Shown here piece after piece: positions 1 to 6,528 of a stretch of DNA of 12,711 nucleotides. The stretch is from Lachnoclostridium sp. UBA1434 (GTDB taxonomy: Bacteria > Bacillota > Clostridia > Lachnospirales > Lachnospiraceae), in the NCBI GenBank assembly GCA_002329645.1, contig DCTS01000049.1, positions 7,633 through 20,343 of the forward strand, read 5' to 3'. Position 1 is the first letter of the stretch. Each line of letters opens with the position of its first letter. A program made the translations under genes and the position numbers. Under the pieces are notes generated by a model. That model saw nothing but the letters and a program-made list of their open reading frames with translations. It ran no database searches and was not told the origin of the DNA.

Positions 1-60
1 AATCATGACAGGTTTCAGGCATTTTACCGCGTAACCCTGGCAGGTTCCCCAAGCCTTTAA
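1..60 (+). CDS. C-terminal end of a plus-strand gene (partial, unidentified)
   Basis: Frame 1 is open from the window edge to a TAA at 58-60, giving 19 residues that end TLAGSPSL. The other two plus frames hit stops within about 33 bases. A strong terminator whose T-rich tail is on the plus strand begins 7 bases after the TAA, which is what one expects at the end of a plus-strand gene. The piece is too short to identify, and the open frame could be chance. Confidence 0.4.
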   Translation, partial: NHDRFQAFYRVTLAGSPSL

Positions 61-66
61 TATAGA

Positions 67-123
67 GAAAGGCTCTCTTCATCAGATATATTTCTGATCA
101 CGGAGAGCCTTTCATTATTTTTA
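67..123 (+). terminator. Strong intrinsic terminator, probably serving both strands
   Basis: A perfect 11-bp stem (GAAAGGCTCTC at 67-77 with GAGAGCCTTTC at 103-113) encloses a second 6-bp stem (ATCAGA 81-86 with TCTGAT 93-98). The T-rich stretch 114-123 follows on the plus strand, fitting termination of the gene ending at 60. Read on the minus strand the same hairpin lies 15 bases past the stop of the 99-residue gene, followed by a weaker T-containing stretch, so it probably also ends the dinB operon. Confidence 0.8.
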
Positions 124-127
124 TACA

Positions 128-427
128 TTAATTGTTGTACCCTTCCTTCGCATATTCACCTTTATCACTTTCATCACTCACCAATACCCACTGGTGCGTA
201 TTCACATGATACTTGATGTTTATCATCTGCAGGCATCCGTCCCTTAAGATGTTGCAGCAGAAAAACAGTGCCTGCATGCCGGCATACTTCTCCTCCCTGC
301 TGAACATTATGCTTTCGATTTTATAGGTCTGCAGGGCATGGGATTGGTCTTCCAGGCGGATGAAATTAGGCTTGATTTTACCTTGCACATTGAATGTAGC
401 AATCACATCCACAGGCATATTATACAT
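128..427 (-). CDS. Small protein (99 aa) translationally coupled to the Y-family polymerase; DUF6504-like, function unknown
   Basis: The ATG at 427-425 shares one base with the TAA of the polymerase gene (TAATG), so the two are almost certainly translated in a coupled way from one mRNA. An AAGGG about 8 bases upstream, inside the end of the polymerase gene, can act as ribosome binding site. The protein has no signal peptide or membrane segment. It looks like a small beta-rich domain: an early GKIKPNFIRLED stretch, a middle YAGMQALFFC segment and a later HQWVLVSDE segment. This layout resembles DUF6504-type proteins encoded beside DinB-like polymerases in other bacteria; I infer that link from pattern only. 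Sharing a LexA-controlled operon suggests a role in lesion bypass, for example as a polymerase accessory, but nothing in the sequence shows an activity. The hairpin at 67-113 ends the transcript. Confidence 0.8.
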   Translation of the reverse strand: MYNMPVDVIATFNVQGKIKPNFIRLEDQSHALQTYKIESIMFSREEKYAGMQALFFCCNILRDGCLQMINIKYHVNTHQWVLVSDESDKGEYAKEGYNN

Positions 428-1686
428 TACTTAATCCCTTCTTTATAATTTGGTTTGCGTTTTTCAGGGGCAATGCCTCCGGCCATATGATAAATGCGGT
501 TATTCAAAAAGACGGCCCGCTTTATTGAGTCATCTCCGTATCTGTCCCTTACCTCGTCCACCAGCTTATCAAGCCTGGCAAGCTTGTCGTAGCGGTTCAT
601 ATCGAACAAGTTGAGCTGCCTTGTAAAGCCATCGCTAACCACCTTGCTGGTGTGAATGCCAAGATTGCGGACCGGCGTTCCGTCCCACAGCTCGTCAAAC
701 AGCCTGCAGGCTGCCCTGTGTATCTCATTGGTTACATTGGTTGGCGAAATAAGGGTCATCTGGTGGGAGGCATGGTTAAACTCAAAGTCCACTATACTGA
801 CCGCAACCACGGTTGCCATCACCTTGTCGTCCCTGAGCCTTGTGCATACCGTCTCGGCAAGGGACAGCAGTATCATCTTCGCAACCCTGGCATCATCCAC
901 ATCAAATGCTATCACCGTGGAATTCCCGTAGCCCTTGTTGGCCGGAACCGTATCCGTCACCATTGATACATCTATGCCGTTGGCAAATGCATATATAAGC
1001 TCGCCATACTTTTTAAAATGTGACCTGAGTATATCAAGGTCCGTCCTCGCCAGCTCACCTATTGTGCGAATTCCCAGGTTCTTAAGCTTCCTCTTCGTTG
1101 CATGCCCCACATAGAACAGATCTCCTACCGGAAGCGGCCACAGCTTCTTCTCCATCTCCTCCGGAAACAAGGTGTGGACCATGTTGGGCTTCTTAAAATC
1201 CGAAGCCATCTTGGCCAGCAGCTTATTGGAGGATATGCCTATATTCACGGTAAACCCCAGCACTTTGTATATCTTATCCTTCATGAGATTTGCCGCAACC
1301 ACCGCAGAGCCGTAAAGCCCCACCGTCCCTGTCATATCGCAGTATGCCTCGTCAACCGAATACTGTTCGACACAGGGGGAGTATTCACGCAGGATTTCTA
1401 CGAATGCCCTTGAACAGGTCTCGTAAAGGTCATAATGGGGCGGTACAATAACAAGCTCAGGGCACAGGCTCCTTGCATCGCTGATTGTATCGCCCGTCCG
1501 TACCCCGAATTTTTTAGCGGGTGTGGATCTTGCCAGGATTATACCGTGCCGCTTCTTCACATCTCCCGCCACAGCAGAGGGTATATCACGCAAATCCCCT
1601 TTTTCGCCAAGGACGTGCAGTCTATAAACGGCTTCCCAGCTAAGGAAAGCCGAATTAACATCAATATGGAAAATTAATTTATCCAT
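427..1686 (-). CDS. dinB: Y-family translesion DNA polymerase (DinB/Pol IV-like)
   Basis: Low-fidelity polymerase that copies past damaged template bases. With the start chosen here (419 aa) the catalytic acidic residues are D9 (FHIDVN) and D112/E113 in the family signature SVDEAYCD; F14 sits five residues after D9, where Pol IV has its steric gate against ribonucleotides. The finger region carries the usual pattern ILARSTPAKKFGVRTGD, and the thumb has a helix-hairpin-helix near 195-215 (FYVGHATKRKLKNLGI). QLNLF at about 357-361 matches the sliding-clamp binding consensus. The remaining ~58 residues (LARLDKLVDEVRDRYGDDSI) resemble the tail of UmuC/UvrX/YqjW-type enzymes, so it may sit nearer that branch than E. 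coli DinB. A GTG four codons upstream is open, but it overlaps the ribosome binding site AGAGGTG, which lies 9 bases before the ATG at 1686; I prefer the ATG. It is the first gene of an operon with the 99-aa protein, transcribed from a LexA-controlled promoter. Confidence 0.93.
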   Translation of the reverse strand: MDKLIFHIDVNSAFLSWEAVYRLHVLGEKGDLRDIPSAVAGDVKKRHGIILARSTPAKKFGVRTGDTISDARSLCPELVIVPPHYDLYETCSRAFVEILREYSPCVEQYSVDEAYCDMTGTVGLYGSAVVAANLMKDKIYKVLGFTVNIGISSNKLLAKMASDFKKPNMVHTLFPEEMEKKLWPLPVGDLFYVGHATKRKLKNLGIRTIGELARTDLDILRSHFKKYGELIYAFANGIDVSMVTDTVPANKGYGNSTVIAFDVDDARVAKMILLSLAETVCTRLRDDKVMATVVAVSIVDFEFNHASHQMTLISPTNVTNEIHRAACRLFDELWDGTPVRNLGIHTSKVVSDGFTRQLNLFDMNRYDKLARLDKLVDEVRDRYGDDSIKRAVFLNNRIYHMAGGIAPEKRKPNYKEGIK

Positions 1687-1709
1687 ACATATGTTCACCT
1701 CTTAATTGC

Positions 1710-1738
1710 ATTATATCAGAACTTATGTTCGATGTAAA
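1710..1738 (-). promoter_or_regulatory. Sigma-A promoter of the dinB operon
   Basis: On the minus strand TTTACA (1738-1733) and a perfect TATAAT (1715-1710) are separated by exactly 17 bases. Transcription should start near 1703, leaving a leader of about 17 bases that contains AGAGGTG before the ATG at 1686. A LexA box fills most of the spacer. Confidence 0.8.
1719..1730 (-). promoter_or_regulatory. LexA (DinR) SOS box inside the dinB promoter
   Basis: GAAC-N4-GTTC is perfect at 1719-1730. On the minus strand, extended by one base on each side, it reads CGAACATAAGTTCT and agrees at all but about two defined positions with the Bacillus-type LexA consensus (CGAAC, four bases, GTTCG-like). It lies wholly within the 17-bp spacer between -35 and -10, so bound LexA should block RNA polymerase directly. 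Induction of the polymerase and its small partner on DNA damage follows from this by inference. Confidence 0.85.
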
Positions 1739-1817
1739 GAGGAAATAATTGTAATATTCTCGTGATACTCTGCTATTAAAAATATGTATTACACTTAAAT
1801 TTTTTTATACCACCAGC

Positions 1818-1846
1818 TTTACAAATAAAAAATTCCGTTATAAAAT
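1818..1846 (+). promoter_or_regulatory. Likely sigma-A promoter of the FliB-like gene
   Basis: TTTACA at 1818-1823 and TAAAAT at 1841-1846 are 17 bases apart, in a very AT-rich stretch about 50 bases before the ATG at 1895. AT-rich DNA produces such matches by chance, so this is only likely. It runs divergently from the dinB promoter, about 80 bases away. Confidence 0.45.
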
Positions 1847-1894
1847 ATATTTGTACATTTTTTGACATAAAAATACAGCTGCCAGGTGACCACG

Positions 1895-2989
1895 ATGAAG
1901 TACATAGTTCCGGAATATTTTAAACATTTTAAGTGCAAATGCGGAGACTGCAGGCATTCCTGCTGTGAGGGATGGCCGGTCAGAATATCTATGAAGGAGT
2001 ACTACAGACTCATTGGCATTAATTGTTCTAAGAAGCTGCGTTCCCGGCTTGATTGTGCATTAAAGATCTGTCCGAAACCGGATGAAGTCAGTTATGCAGA
2101 AATATCAACCAACTGGAACGGGTTTTGTATGCTGCACCGGGAAGATGGGCTCTGTTCCTTACAGATGGAGCTTGGCGATAGCGTACAACCTGAAATATGC
2201 CAAATTTATCCGAGAAGATTGGTACAGCTTTCTGAAATTAACCTGTGCTCCTGTTCAAACAGCTGCGAAGCGGTCGTTGAACTGCTTATTGCTCTGAAAT
2301 CCCCCATGCAATTTGAGATAAGCGACATATCAATCAAGCCAAAATTCAAGGTAAAAGTGCCGAAACATCAATTAGAAGATTGTAAAAATGCCATATCCAT
2401 ACTTCAGGACAGAACGCGATCCCTGCCCGAACGCCTTTTTACTTTAGGCAATTGCCTTAACGGATATGAATGGTGCTCTAAGGGTACGAAGGATTTATTT
2501 CTTGCGTATCAGTTTCTATATTCCCTGGACAAATTCTATGAAAATAACAGGAGTGTCAGTGATTACTGCAGGTCTGCAGAGCAATATTTTTGCATTGAAA
2601 GAAAGGATACCTTAACGACAGAGGATTTAATGCTGATTTCCGAAAAGCATGCTTTTGCTTCACAGTATATGGATATTATTCTGCCCGAATGGCAAGAAAT
2701 TATTGAACAGCTTCTTGTTAACCATATGTTTTACAGCAACTTTCCTAATTCGGAAAATTTGGATTCCGATAACGACGCTTATTTGTCGCTTGTAATTATA
2801 TATTCCTTTATACGAATTAATCTACTGGGGTTTATGTTTAACAAGACCAACAAAAATTTGCTGATCGATTTCCTAGCTGCAATGTTTCGACTAATTGATC
2901 ACTCTTACTTTGATTATGCGACAGTTAAGCTTATAAAAGGAATGAATAATTCTGTGCAGGATCTTGTTACCCAATTACTTCGTGTTTGA
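1895..2989 (+). CDS. fliB: FliB-like protein (flagellin lysine N-methylase family), cysteine-rich
   Basis: The 364-residue protein matches the FliB family layout. At the N-terminus are C14, C16, C19 and the pair C23-C24 followed by EGWPVRI. A second cluster has C78, C87 and C102 in the typical context NGFC-(8)-C...C-x-x-YPR, and a third has C118, C120 and C124 (LCSCSNSCEAVVELL). In Salmonella, FliB methylates surface lysines of flagellin and depends on an iron-sulfur cluster; the cysteines here fit cluster binding. The C-terminal two thirds look helical and poorly conserved. An open GTG at 1886 is part of the AGGTG ribosome binding site 6 bases before the ATG at 1895, so I start at the ATG. 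No flagellar gene lies in the window, so the substrate is unproven: family members outside flagellar loci may modify other proteins. No clear terminator follows. Confidence 0.8.
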   Translation: MKYIVPEYFKHFKCKCGDCRHSCCEGWPVRISMKEYYRLIGINCSKKLRSRLDCALKICPKPDEVSYAEISTNWNGFCMLHREDGLCSLQMELGDSVQPEICQIYPRRLVQLSEINLCSCSNSCEAVVELLIALKSPMQFEISDISIKPKFKVKVPKHQLEDCKNAISILQDRTRSLPERLFTLGNCLNGYEWCSKGTKDLFLAYQFLYSLDKFYENNRSVSDYCRSAEQYFCIERKDTLTTEDLMLISEKHAFASQYMDIILPEWQEIIEQLLVNHMFYSNFPNSENLDSDNDAYLSLVIIYSFIRINLLGFMFNKTNKNLLIDFLAAMFRLIDHSYFDYATVKLIKGMNNSVQDLVTQLLRV

Positions 2990-3103
2990 TCATTCAGGGT
3001 CCCTTGCTTTTGCAAACAACTCCAATCAATTTTAGCGAAGTCTTTTTATCATTAACAGAATTAAAGTATGTAAATTGCGCCTGGGCTGCGGCAATTAAAC
3101 AAT

Positions 3104-3769
3104 TTAAAATATAAACATAACTGCCAATATCGGATAGGCCTTTCTTATGTCCCTGTTTACCAACAAATATACCAATCCATATGCCATGCCGGACAGCATC
3201 GACAACAACCCTATTGTTATACTTCCCTTTGTAAAGAAATGAGCAGCTCCCCATGTGGCAGCCAAGATAATTCCGCCATATGGGATATTCTCTTTGCGGA
3301 ACCATTTCTCACAGGCTTTTTGTCCATATACCAAAATCAGAGTAAATAGCGCCGTTTCAACAAAATAATATATGTATTGAAATATAAACTTAATCCAGCC
3401 GTTTTTTTGGAATTCCTTAACCACCTTAAAGCCGTCCCAGTCCATATAGGAAACAGACAGGGATAAAATAATACATAGGGCTATGCATAACCACTGCCAT
3501 GGCTTCATTTTCCCCCCTGCCCTAAATATATCAAATCCGTATCTTCGTTTGGAAACTCTCAGAATGAAGTACGTGATAATTCCCCATGTAATGCAGGTAA
3601 TAATCCAATGAATAACACTTTGGCCGACATTCCAGTCAGGCGCTTCACTGCCATATATCATCGGCTCAAGCCAATAGAAATAGATTGCTTCTGTACCCAA
3701 ACCAAAAAATGCACATATGGCAAGGCACAAATAATTAATTCCCCTTACATTTCTCTTTTCTTCAACCAT
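3104..3769 (-). CDS. Polytopic membrane protein, CPBP (CAAX-protease-like) family, probably lacking part of the active site
   Basis: A 221-residue protein with about six hydrophobic segments (near residues 11-34, 52-72, 90-108, 126-149, 163-179, 183-205). The last two resemble the CPBP core: W-G-A-A-H ending at H177 fits the conserved histidine motif, and the following GLLSMLSGMAYGLVYLLV fits the next helix. The usual EExxxR motif is reduced to a single E138 (YYFVETALF), and the chain ends at PILAVMFIF, before the final HxxxN-type motif. It may therefore be a non-catalytic relative or a divergent member. A GTG at 3784 would add five residues, but AGGAGG sits 6 bases before the ATG at 3769, which decides the start. 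A hairpin with one bulge at about 3072-3096 could end the transcript, though its T-tract is poor. The gene lies downstream of the SRAP gene on the same strand, 150 bases away. Confidence 0.6.
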   Translation of the reverse strand: MVEEKRNVRGINYLCLAICAFFGLGTEAIYFYWLEPMIYGSEAPDWNVGQSVIHWIITCITWGIITYFILRVSKRRYGFDIFRAGGKMKPWQWLCIALCIILSLSVSYMDWDGFKVVKEFQKNGWIKFIFQYIYYFVETALFTLILVYGQKACEKWFRKENIPYGGIILAATWGAAHFFTKGSITIGLLSMLSGMAYGLVYLLVNRDIRKAYPILAVMFIF

Positions 3770-3919
3770 TTTTATCCTCCTCACATTATAAAGCAGTATT
3801 TTTAACGCTTTTTAAGGACTAATATTATTATCTTCACATCTGCCGGGAACCCTCTTTATACCTGATTATATCTCATTATCATACTCCCTTAAGCATATAC
3901 AGATAACTATCGGCTCCTC

Positions 3920-4486
3920 TCAGACCGCCTTTCTCGTAAGCATCGGAGGTACCCTGCGGAGTATTTCGCTTGAAGCAGCGTTGTCAAACAGCCAGGCTTC
4001 AATATCGTACCTGGGTATAACCAGAGGCATGCGGTTGTGAACATCCAATATTGATTCGTTGGCTTCCGTGGTAAGTATTACAAAGCGCATTTCATCCATA
4101 TAGTATGTGTACAAGCCTGCCATGTAAAGAGCGCTGCTTCCCTCCATGCCAAACAGGAACTTTCTCTTTTCGCTGTCCCACTCATAAAAGCCTGTTGACG
4201 GTATTATGCAGCGCCTGTTCATAAGGCTGTCGCGGAAGGTCTTCTTTTCAAATGCAGTTTCAGCCCTTGCATTTATAATAACACCCTTCTGATTATATTT
4301 CGGAAAGCCCCAATTGCTTAATACCGGTTCCACACTGTTTTTCTCGTCTATAAGAACTGGCGCCAAATTTGTAGGAAATATCTCGCCTGTTTTAAACTTC
4401 CCTTCTTTAAGCTTCTTGTTCAGCTTGTTAACGATGTCCCTTATCTCTTCGCTTTCTTCCACCGTAAAATTATATCTTCCGCACAT
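3920..4486 (-). CDS. SRAP-domain protein (YedK/HMCES family), abasic-site DNA-protein crosslinker
   Basis: Members of this family bind single-stranded DNA at replication forks and form a thiazolidine crosslink with abasic sites through Cys2, shielding them from cleavage. All key residues are visible in the 188-aa chain: M-C2-GRY at the N-terminus, N72 in INARAET, E102 in STGFYEW, and H150 in DVHNRMPLV, spaced as in E. coli YedK. The start is decided twice over: an ATG two codons earlier (4492) would bury the catalytic cysteine, and the GAGGG motif lies 6 bases before the ATG at 4486 but touches the earlier ATG. It is shorter than YedK (about 222 aa), mainly at the C-terminus and loops. I find no LexA box upstream, so SOS control is not shown here despite the family's 'SOS response-associated peptidase' label. 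Confidence 0.93.
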   Translation of the reverse strand: MCGRYNFTVEESEEIRDIVNKLNKKLKEGKFKTGEIFPTNLAPVLIDEKNSVEPVLSNWGFPKYNQKGVIINARAETAFEKKTFRDSLMNRRCIIPSTGFYEWDSEKRKFLFGMEGSSALYMAGLYTYYMDEMRFVILTTEANESILDVHNRMPLVIPRYDIEAWLFDNAASSEILRRVPPMLTRKAV

Positions 4487-4529
4487 GCTCATCCCTCGCT
4501 TTTATAAGTCGGTAGAATATTCTGGAATT

Positions 4530-4558
4530 ATTGTAGCATTCATTCGCCATCTATACAA
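4530..4558 (-). promoter_or_regulatory. Possible sigma-A promoter of the SRAP gene
   Basis: On the minus strand TTGTAT (4558-4553) and TACAAT (4535-4530) are 17 bases apart, with the ATG about 45 bases downstream. The -10 is good; the -35 matches only three of six consensus bases. Confidence 0.4.
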
Positions 4559-4765
4559 TATATCATTCCGCTTTTCCTTATTCTCACTCAAAAATATTCA
4601 TAAGATTCCTGCCGAAAACAGCAGCATAATCATATAATTCCAAACCATATCGGTATTTTTCCATATACCAATATTGCCTTTTACTGCTGCAAGCTTAAGA
4701 TTGGCAGGTTTCCTTTTTAAATTGCTTATTATTAATGCATAGCTTCCTTATAAATTCTTAAAAAA
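4559..4765. other. AT-rich intergenic stretch without a gene
   Basis: The gap between the divergent SRAP and DUF1846 genes is 444 bases (4487-4930). Its two ends hold the promoters listed separately. The middle is AT-rich, and I see no convincing coding frame, RNA gene or repeat in it; short open frames lack ribosome binding sites and family resemblance. Confidence 0.5.
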
Positions 4766-4846
4766 TTTTGTCCTGATTAATAAAAGGTATTTGACTTTTT
4801 TGCAATATCGGATATGATAGTGTATGGTGTTTATTTCAGGACAAAA
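4766..4846. repeat. 11-bp inverted repeat flanking the DUF1846 promoter
   Basis: TTTTGTCCTGA at 4766-4776 is repeated in inverted orientation as TCAGGACAAAA at 4836-4846. The 59 bases between the arms hold the -35 and -10 of the DUF1846 gene. The left arm lies upstream of the transcribed region and the right arm just inside it, so this is a DNA-level arrangement and cannot form a hairpin in the RNA. Confidence 0.6.
4791..4818 (+). promoter_or_regulatory. Sigma-A promoter of the DUF1846 gene
   Basis: TTGACT at 4791-4796 and TATGAT at 4813-4818 are separated by 16 bases. The predicted start near 4825 gives a leader of about 105 bases, in which I recognise no riboswitch or terminator. Confidence 0.65.
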
Positions 4847-4930
4847 AAAATTTACATTTAACCTGATAATATTAAGGCATAATAAAAAATAGCCGATACC
4901 TATTCTGAAGGTGCTTAAGGAGGATACTAT

Positions 4931-6436
4931 ATGAGGACCGGGTTTGACCCGAATAAGTATATTGAAGAACAATCTAAATTCATACTTGAGCGAGTCAATA
5001 ATTATGATAAGCTTTATCTTGAGTTCGGAGGAAAGCTTATAGGAGATAAGCACGCCGCAAGGGTACTCCCGGGATTTGACGAGGATGCCAAGATTAAGCT
5101 TCTTCAGAAGCTAAGGGATAAGGCTGAAATAATTATATGCGTATACGCCGGTGATATTGAACGCAACAAAATCCGCGGAGATTTCGGCATCACATATGAC
5201 ATGGAGGTCCTGAGGCTTTTGGATGACTTCAGAAGCTACGGGCTTCAGGTAAACAGTGTTGTTATTACAAGATATAATAAGCAGCCTAATACCACCAAGT
5301 TTATAAACAAGCTGGAACGCATCAATATCAAGGTTTACAAGCACGTCTCCATCCCCGGCTATCCCGCCGACGTGGATACCATCGTAAGCGAGAACGGCTA
5401 CGGTCTGAATTCCTATATTGCAACTACCAAGCCAATAGTTGTAGTGACCGCTCCGGGACCCAACAGCGGCAAGCTTGCCACATGTCTTAACCAGCTTTAT
5501 CACGAATACAGGATGGGACGTGTTGCCGGCTACTCCAAGTTTGAAACCTTCCCGATATGGAATCTGCCCTTAAAGCATCCGGTAAATCTGGCATATGAGG
5601 CTGCCACCATAGATGTGAAGGATGTCAATATGATTGACAACTTCCATTTTGAAAGATATAACCAGGTGACCGTTAATTATAACAGGGACCTTGAGATGTT
5701 CCCTGTTGTTAAACGAATTATTGAAAAAATATCCGGTAAGGAATCCGTGTACCAGTCTCCGACAGACATGGGCGTAAACCGTGCCGGTTTCATGATAACG
5801 GATGATAAGGTTGTATATGAGGCCGCAAAGCAGGAAATCATCCGAAGATATTTTGCCACCATATGCGATTTCAAGCGCGGGCTTCTGGATGAGGAATCCT
5901 TAAACCGCATGAAGGTTATTATGGAGGAGGTCCAGCTTAAGCAGGAGGATCGCAGATGTGTGCTTCCCGCCAGAGAATATGCTGCCAGGATCAGGGGAAA
6001 TAATCATAACAGTGAGACCGTTTCGGTCATAGCCTTTGAAATGCCTGACGGAAAAATACTCACAGGCAAAGGCTCCTCCACTATGGATTGCTGTGCTGCT
6101 GCCATTTTGAACTCTATTAAATATCTGGCAGGAATTAACGATGACATATATCTTTTGTCACCGCTGATCTTAAGCACCATCCGAAATCTGAAGGAAAATG
6201 ATCTTAACAGCAAGATTACCAGTCTGAATGCCAATGAAATACTGATTGCCCTAAGCATATGCGCCGTTACTAACCCCACAGCGCAGCTTGCATATGAAAA
6301 GCTGTCGGGCTTAAAGGGTGTTCAGGCACACTGTACCGTAATGCTCAATAAGAATGATGAGCAAATCTTAAAAAAACTGGGTATTGACGTCACCTGTGAT
6401 CCGGTGTATCCGTCTGAAAACCTGTATTATGTATAA
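4931..6436 (+). CDS. DUF1846-family protein (conserved, function unknown)
   Basis: The full-length 501-residue chain matches a family widespread in Firmicutes and named only by its domain number, as far as I recognise it. Residues near 174-181 (APGPNSGK) resemble a nucleotide-binding P-loop and follow a hydrophobic strand (KPIVVVT), as in P-loop folds, so nucleotide binding is plausible but unproven. The N-terminal part has an EFGGKLIGDKHAARVLPGF stretch and an alpha/beta pattern. A DMGVNRAGF stretch lies near 279-287, and a GSSTMDCCAAA segment near 381-390. There is no signal peptide or membrane segment, so the protein is probably cytoplasmic. The start is firm: AGGAGG stands 7 bases before the ATG. 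It is a single-gene unit with its own promoter and a terminator 25 bases past the stop. Confidence 0.92.
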   Translation: MRTGFDPNKYIEEQSKFILERVNNYDKLYLEFGGKLIGDKHAARVLPGFDEDAKIKLLQKLRDKAEIIICVYAGDIERNKIRGDFGITYDMEVLRLLDDFRSYGLQVNSVVITRYNKQPNTTKFINKLERINIKVYKHVSIPGYPADVDTIVSENGYGLNSYIATTKPIVVVTAPGPNSGKLATCLNQLYHEYRMGRVAGYSKFETFPIWNLPLKHPVNLAYEAATIDVKDVNMIDNFHFERYNQVTVNYNRDLEMFPVVKRIIEKISGKESVYQSPTDMGVNRAGFMITDDKVVYEAAKQEIIRRYFATICDFKRGLLDEESLNRMKVIMEEVQLKQEDRRCVLPAREYAARIRGNNHNSETVSVIAFEMPDGKILTGKGSSTMDCCAAAILNSIKYLAGINDDIYLLSPLILSTIRNLKENDLNSKITSLNANEILIALSICAVTNPTAQLAYEKLSGLKGVQAHCTVMLNKNDEQILKKLGIDVTCDPVYPSENLYYV

Positions 6437-6460
6437 AGTAAAATATATTTAGATAGAAAC

Positions 6461-6513
6461 GGGCGTGTTGTTTCCTGACTGATAAGGTTAGTATTCAACA
6501 CGCCCTTTGTATG
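6461..6513. terminator. Terminator between converging units
   Basis: A perfect 10-bp stem, GGGCGTGTTG at 6461-6470 with CAACACGCCC at 6496-6505, lies between the plus-strand DUF1846 gene and the minus-strand DUF4097 remnant. The plus side continues CTTTGTAT (a short T-tract) and the minus side GTTTCTATC, so it probably works from both directions, modestly on each. Confidence 0.7.
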
Positions 6514-6528
6514 AAACATTTTATGCTA

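Noticed and set aside
652..1677. Several plus-strand open frames opposite the polymerase gene
   Set aside because: They are antisense shadows of a well-supported coding region with no start signals of their own.
1862..1867. TTGACA as a -35 for the FliB-like gene
   Set aside because: A matching -10 would fall at about 1885-1890, on the ribosome binding site and start codon; the TTTACA/TAAAAT pair at 1818-1846 fits better.
3072..3096. Hairpin AATTG...CAATT as terminator of the membrane protein gene
   Set aside because: The stem needs a bulge and the following minus-strand sequence has only a short T-run; too weak to list as a feature.
2994..3110. Frameshift extending the CPBP-like protein into the overlapping minus frame (continuing ILNCLIAAAQAQ...)
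   Set aside because: The alternative frame is open and starts hydrophobic, but becomes unlike a membrane helix and has no recognisable final CPBP motif; I cannot show that homologs extend this far.
3771..3800. TATAAT just upstream of the membrane protein gene as its -10
   Set aside because: It lies almost on the ribosome binding site, leaving practically no leader, and has no acceptable -35 at 16-18 bases.
4514..4523. AGAATATTCT palindrome upstream of the SRAP gene as a LexA box
   Set aside because: It lacks the GAAC-N4-GTTC pattern seen at the dinB promoter; a 10-bp AT-rich palindrome is common by chance.
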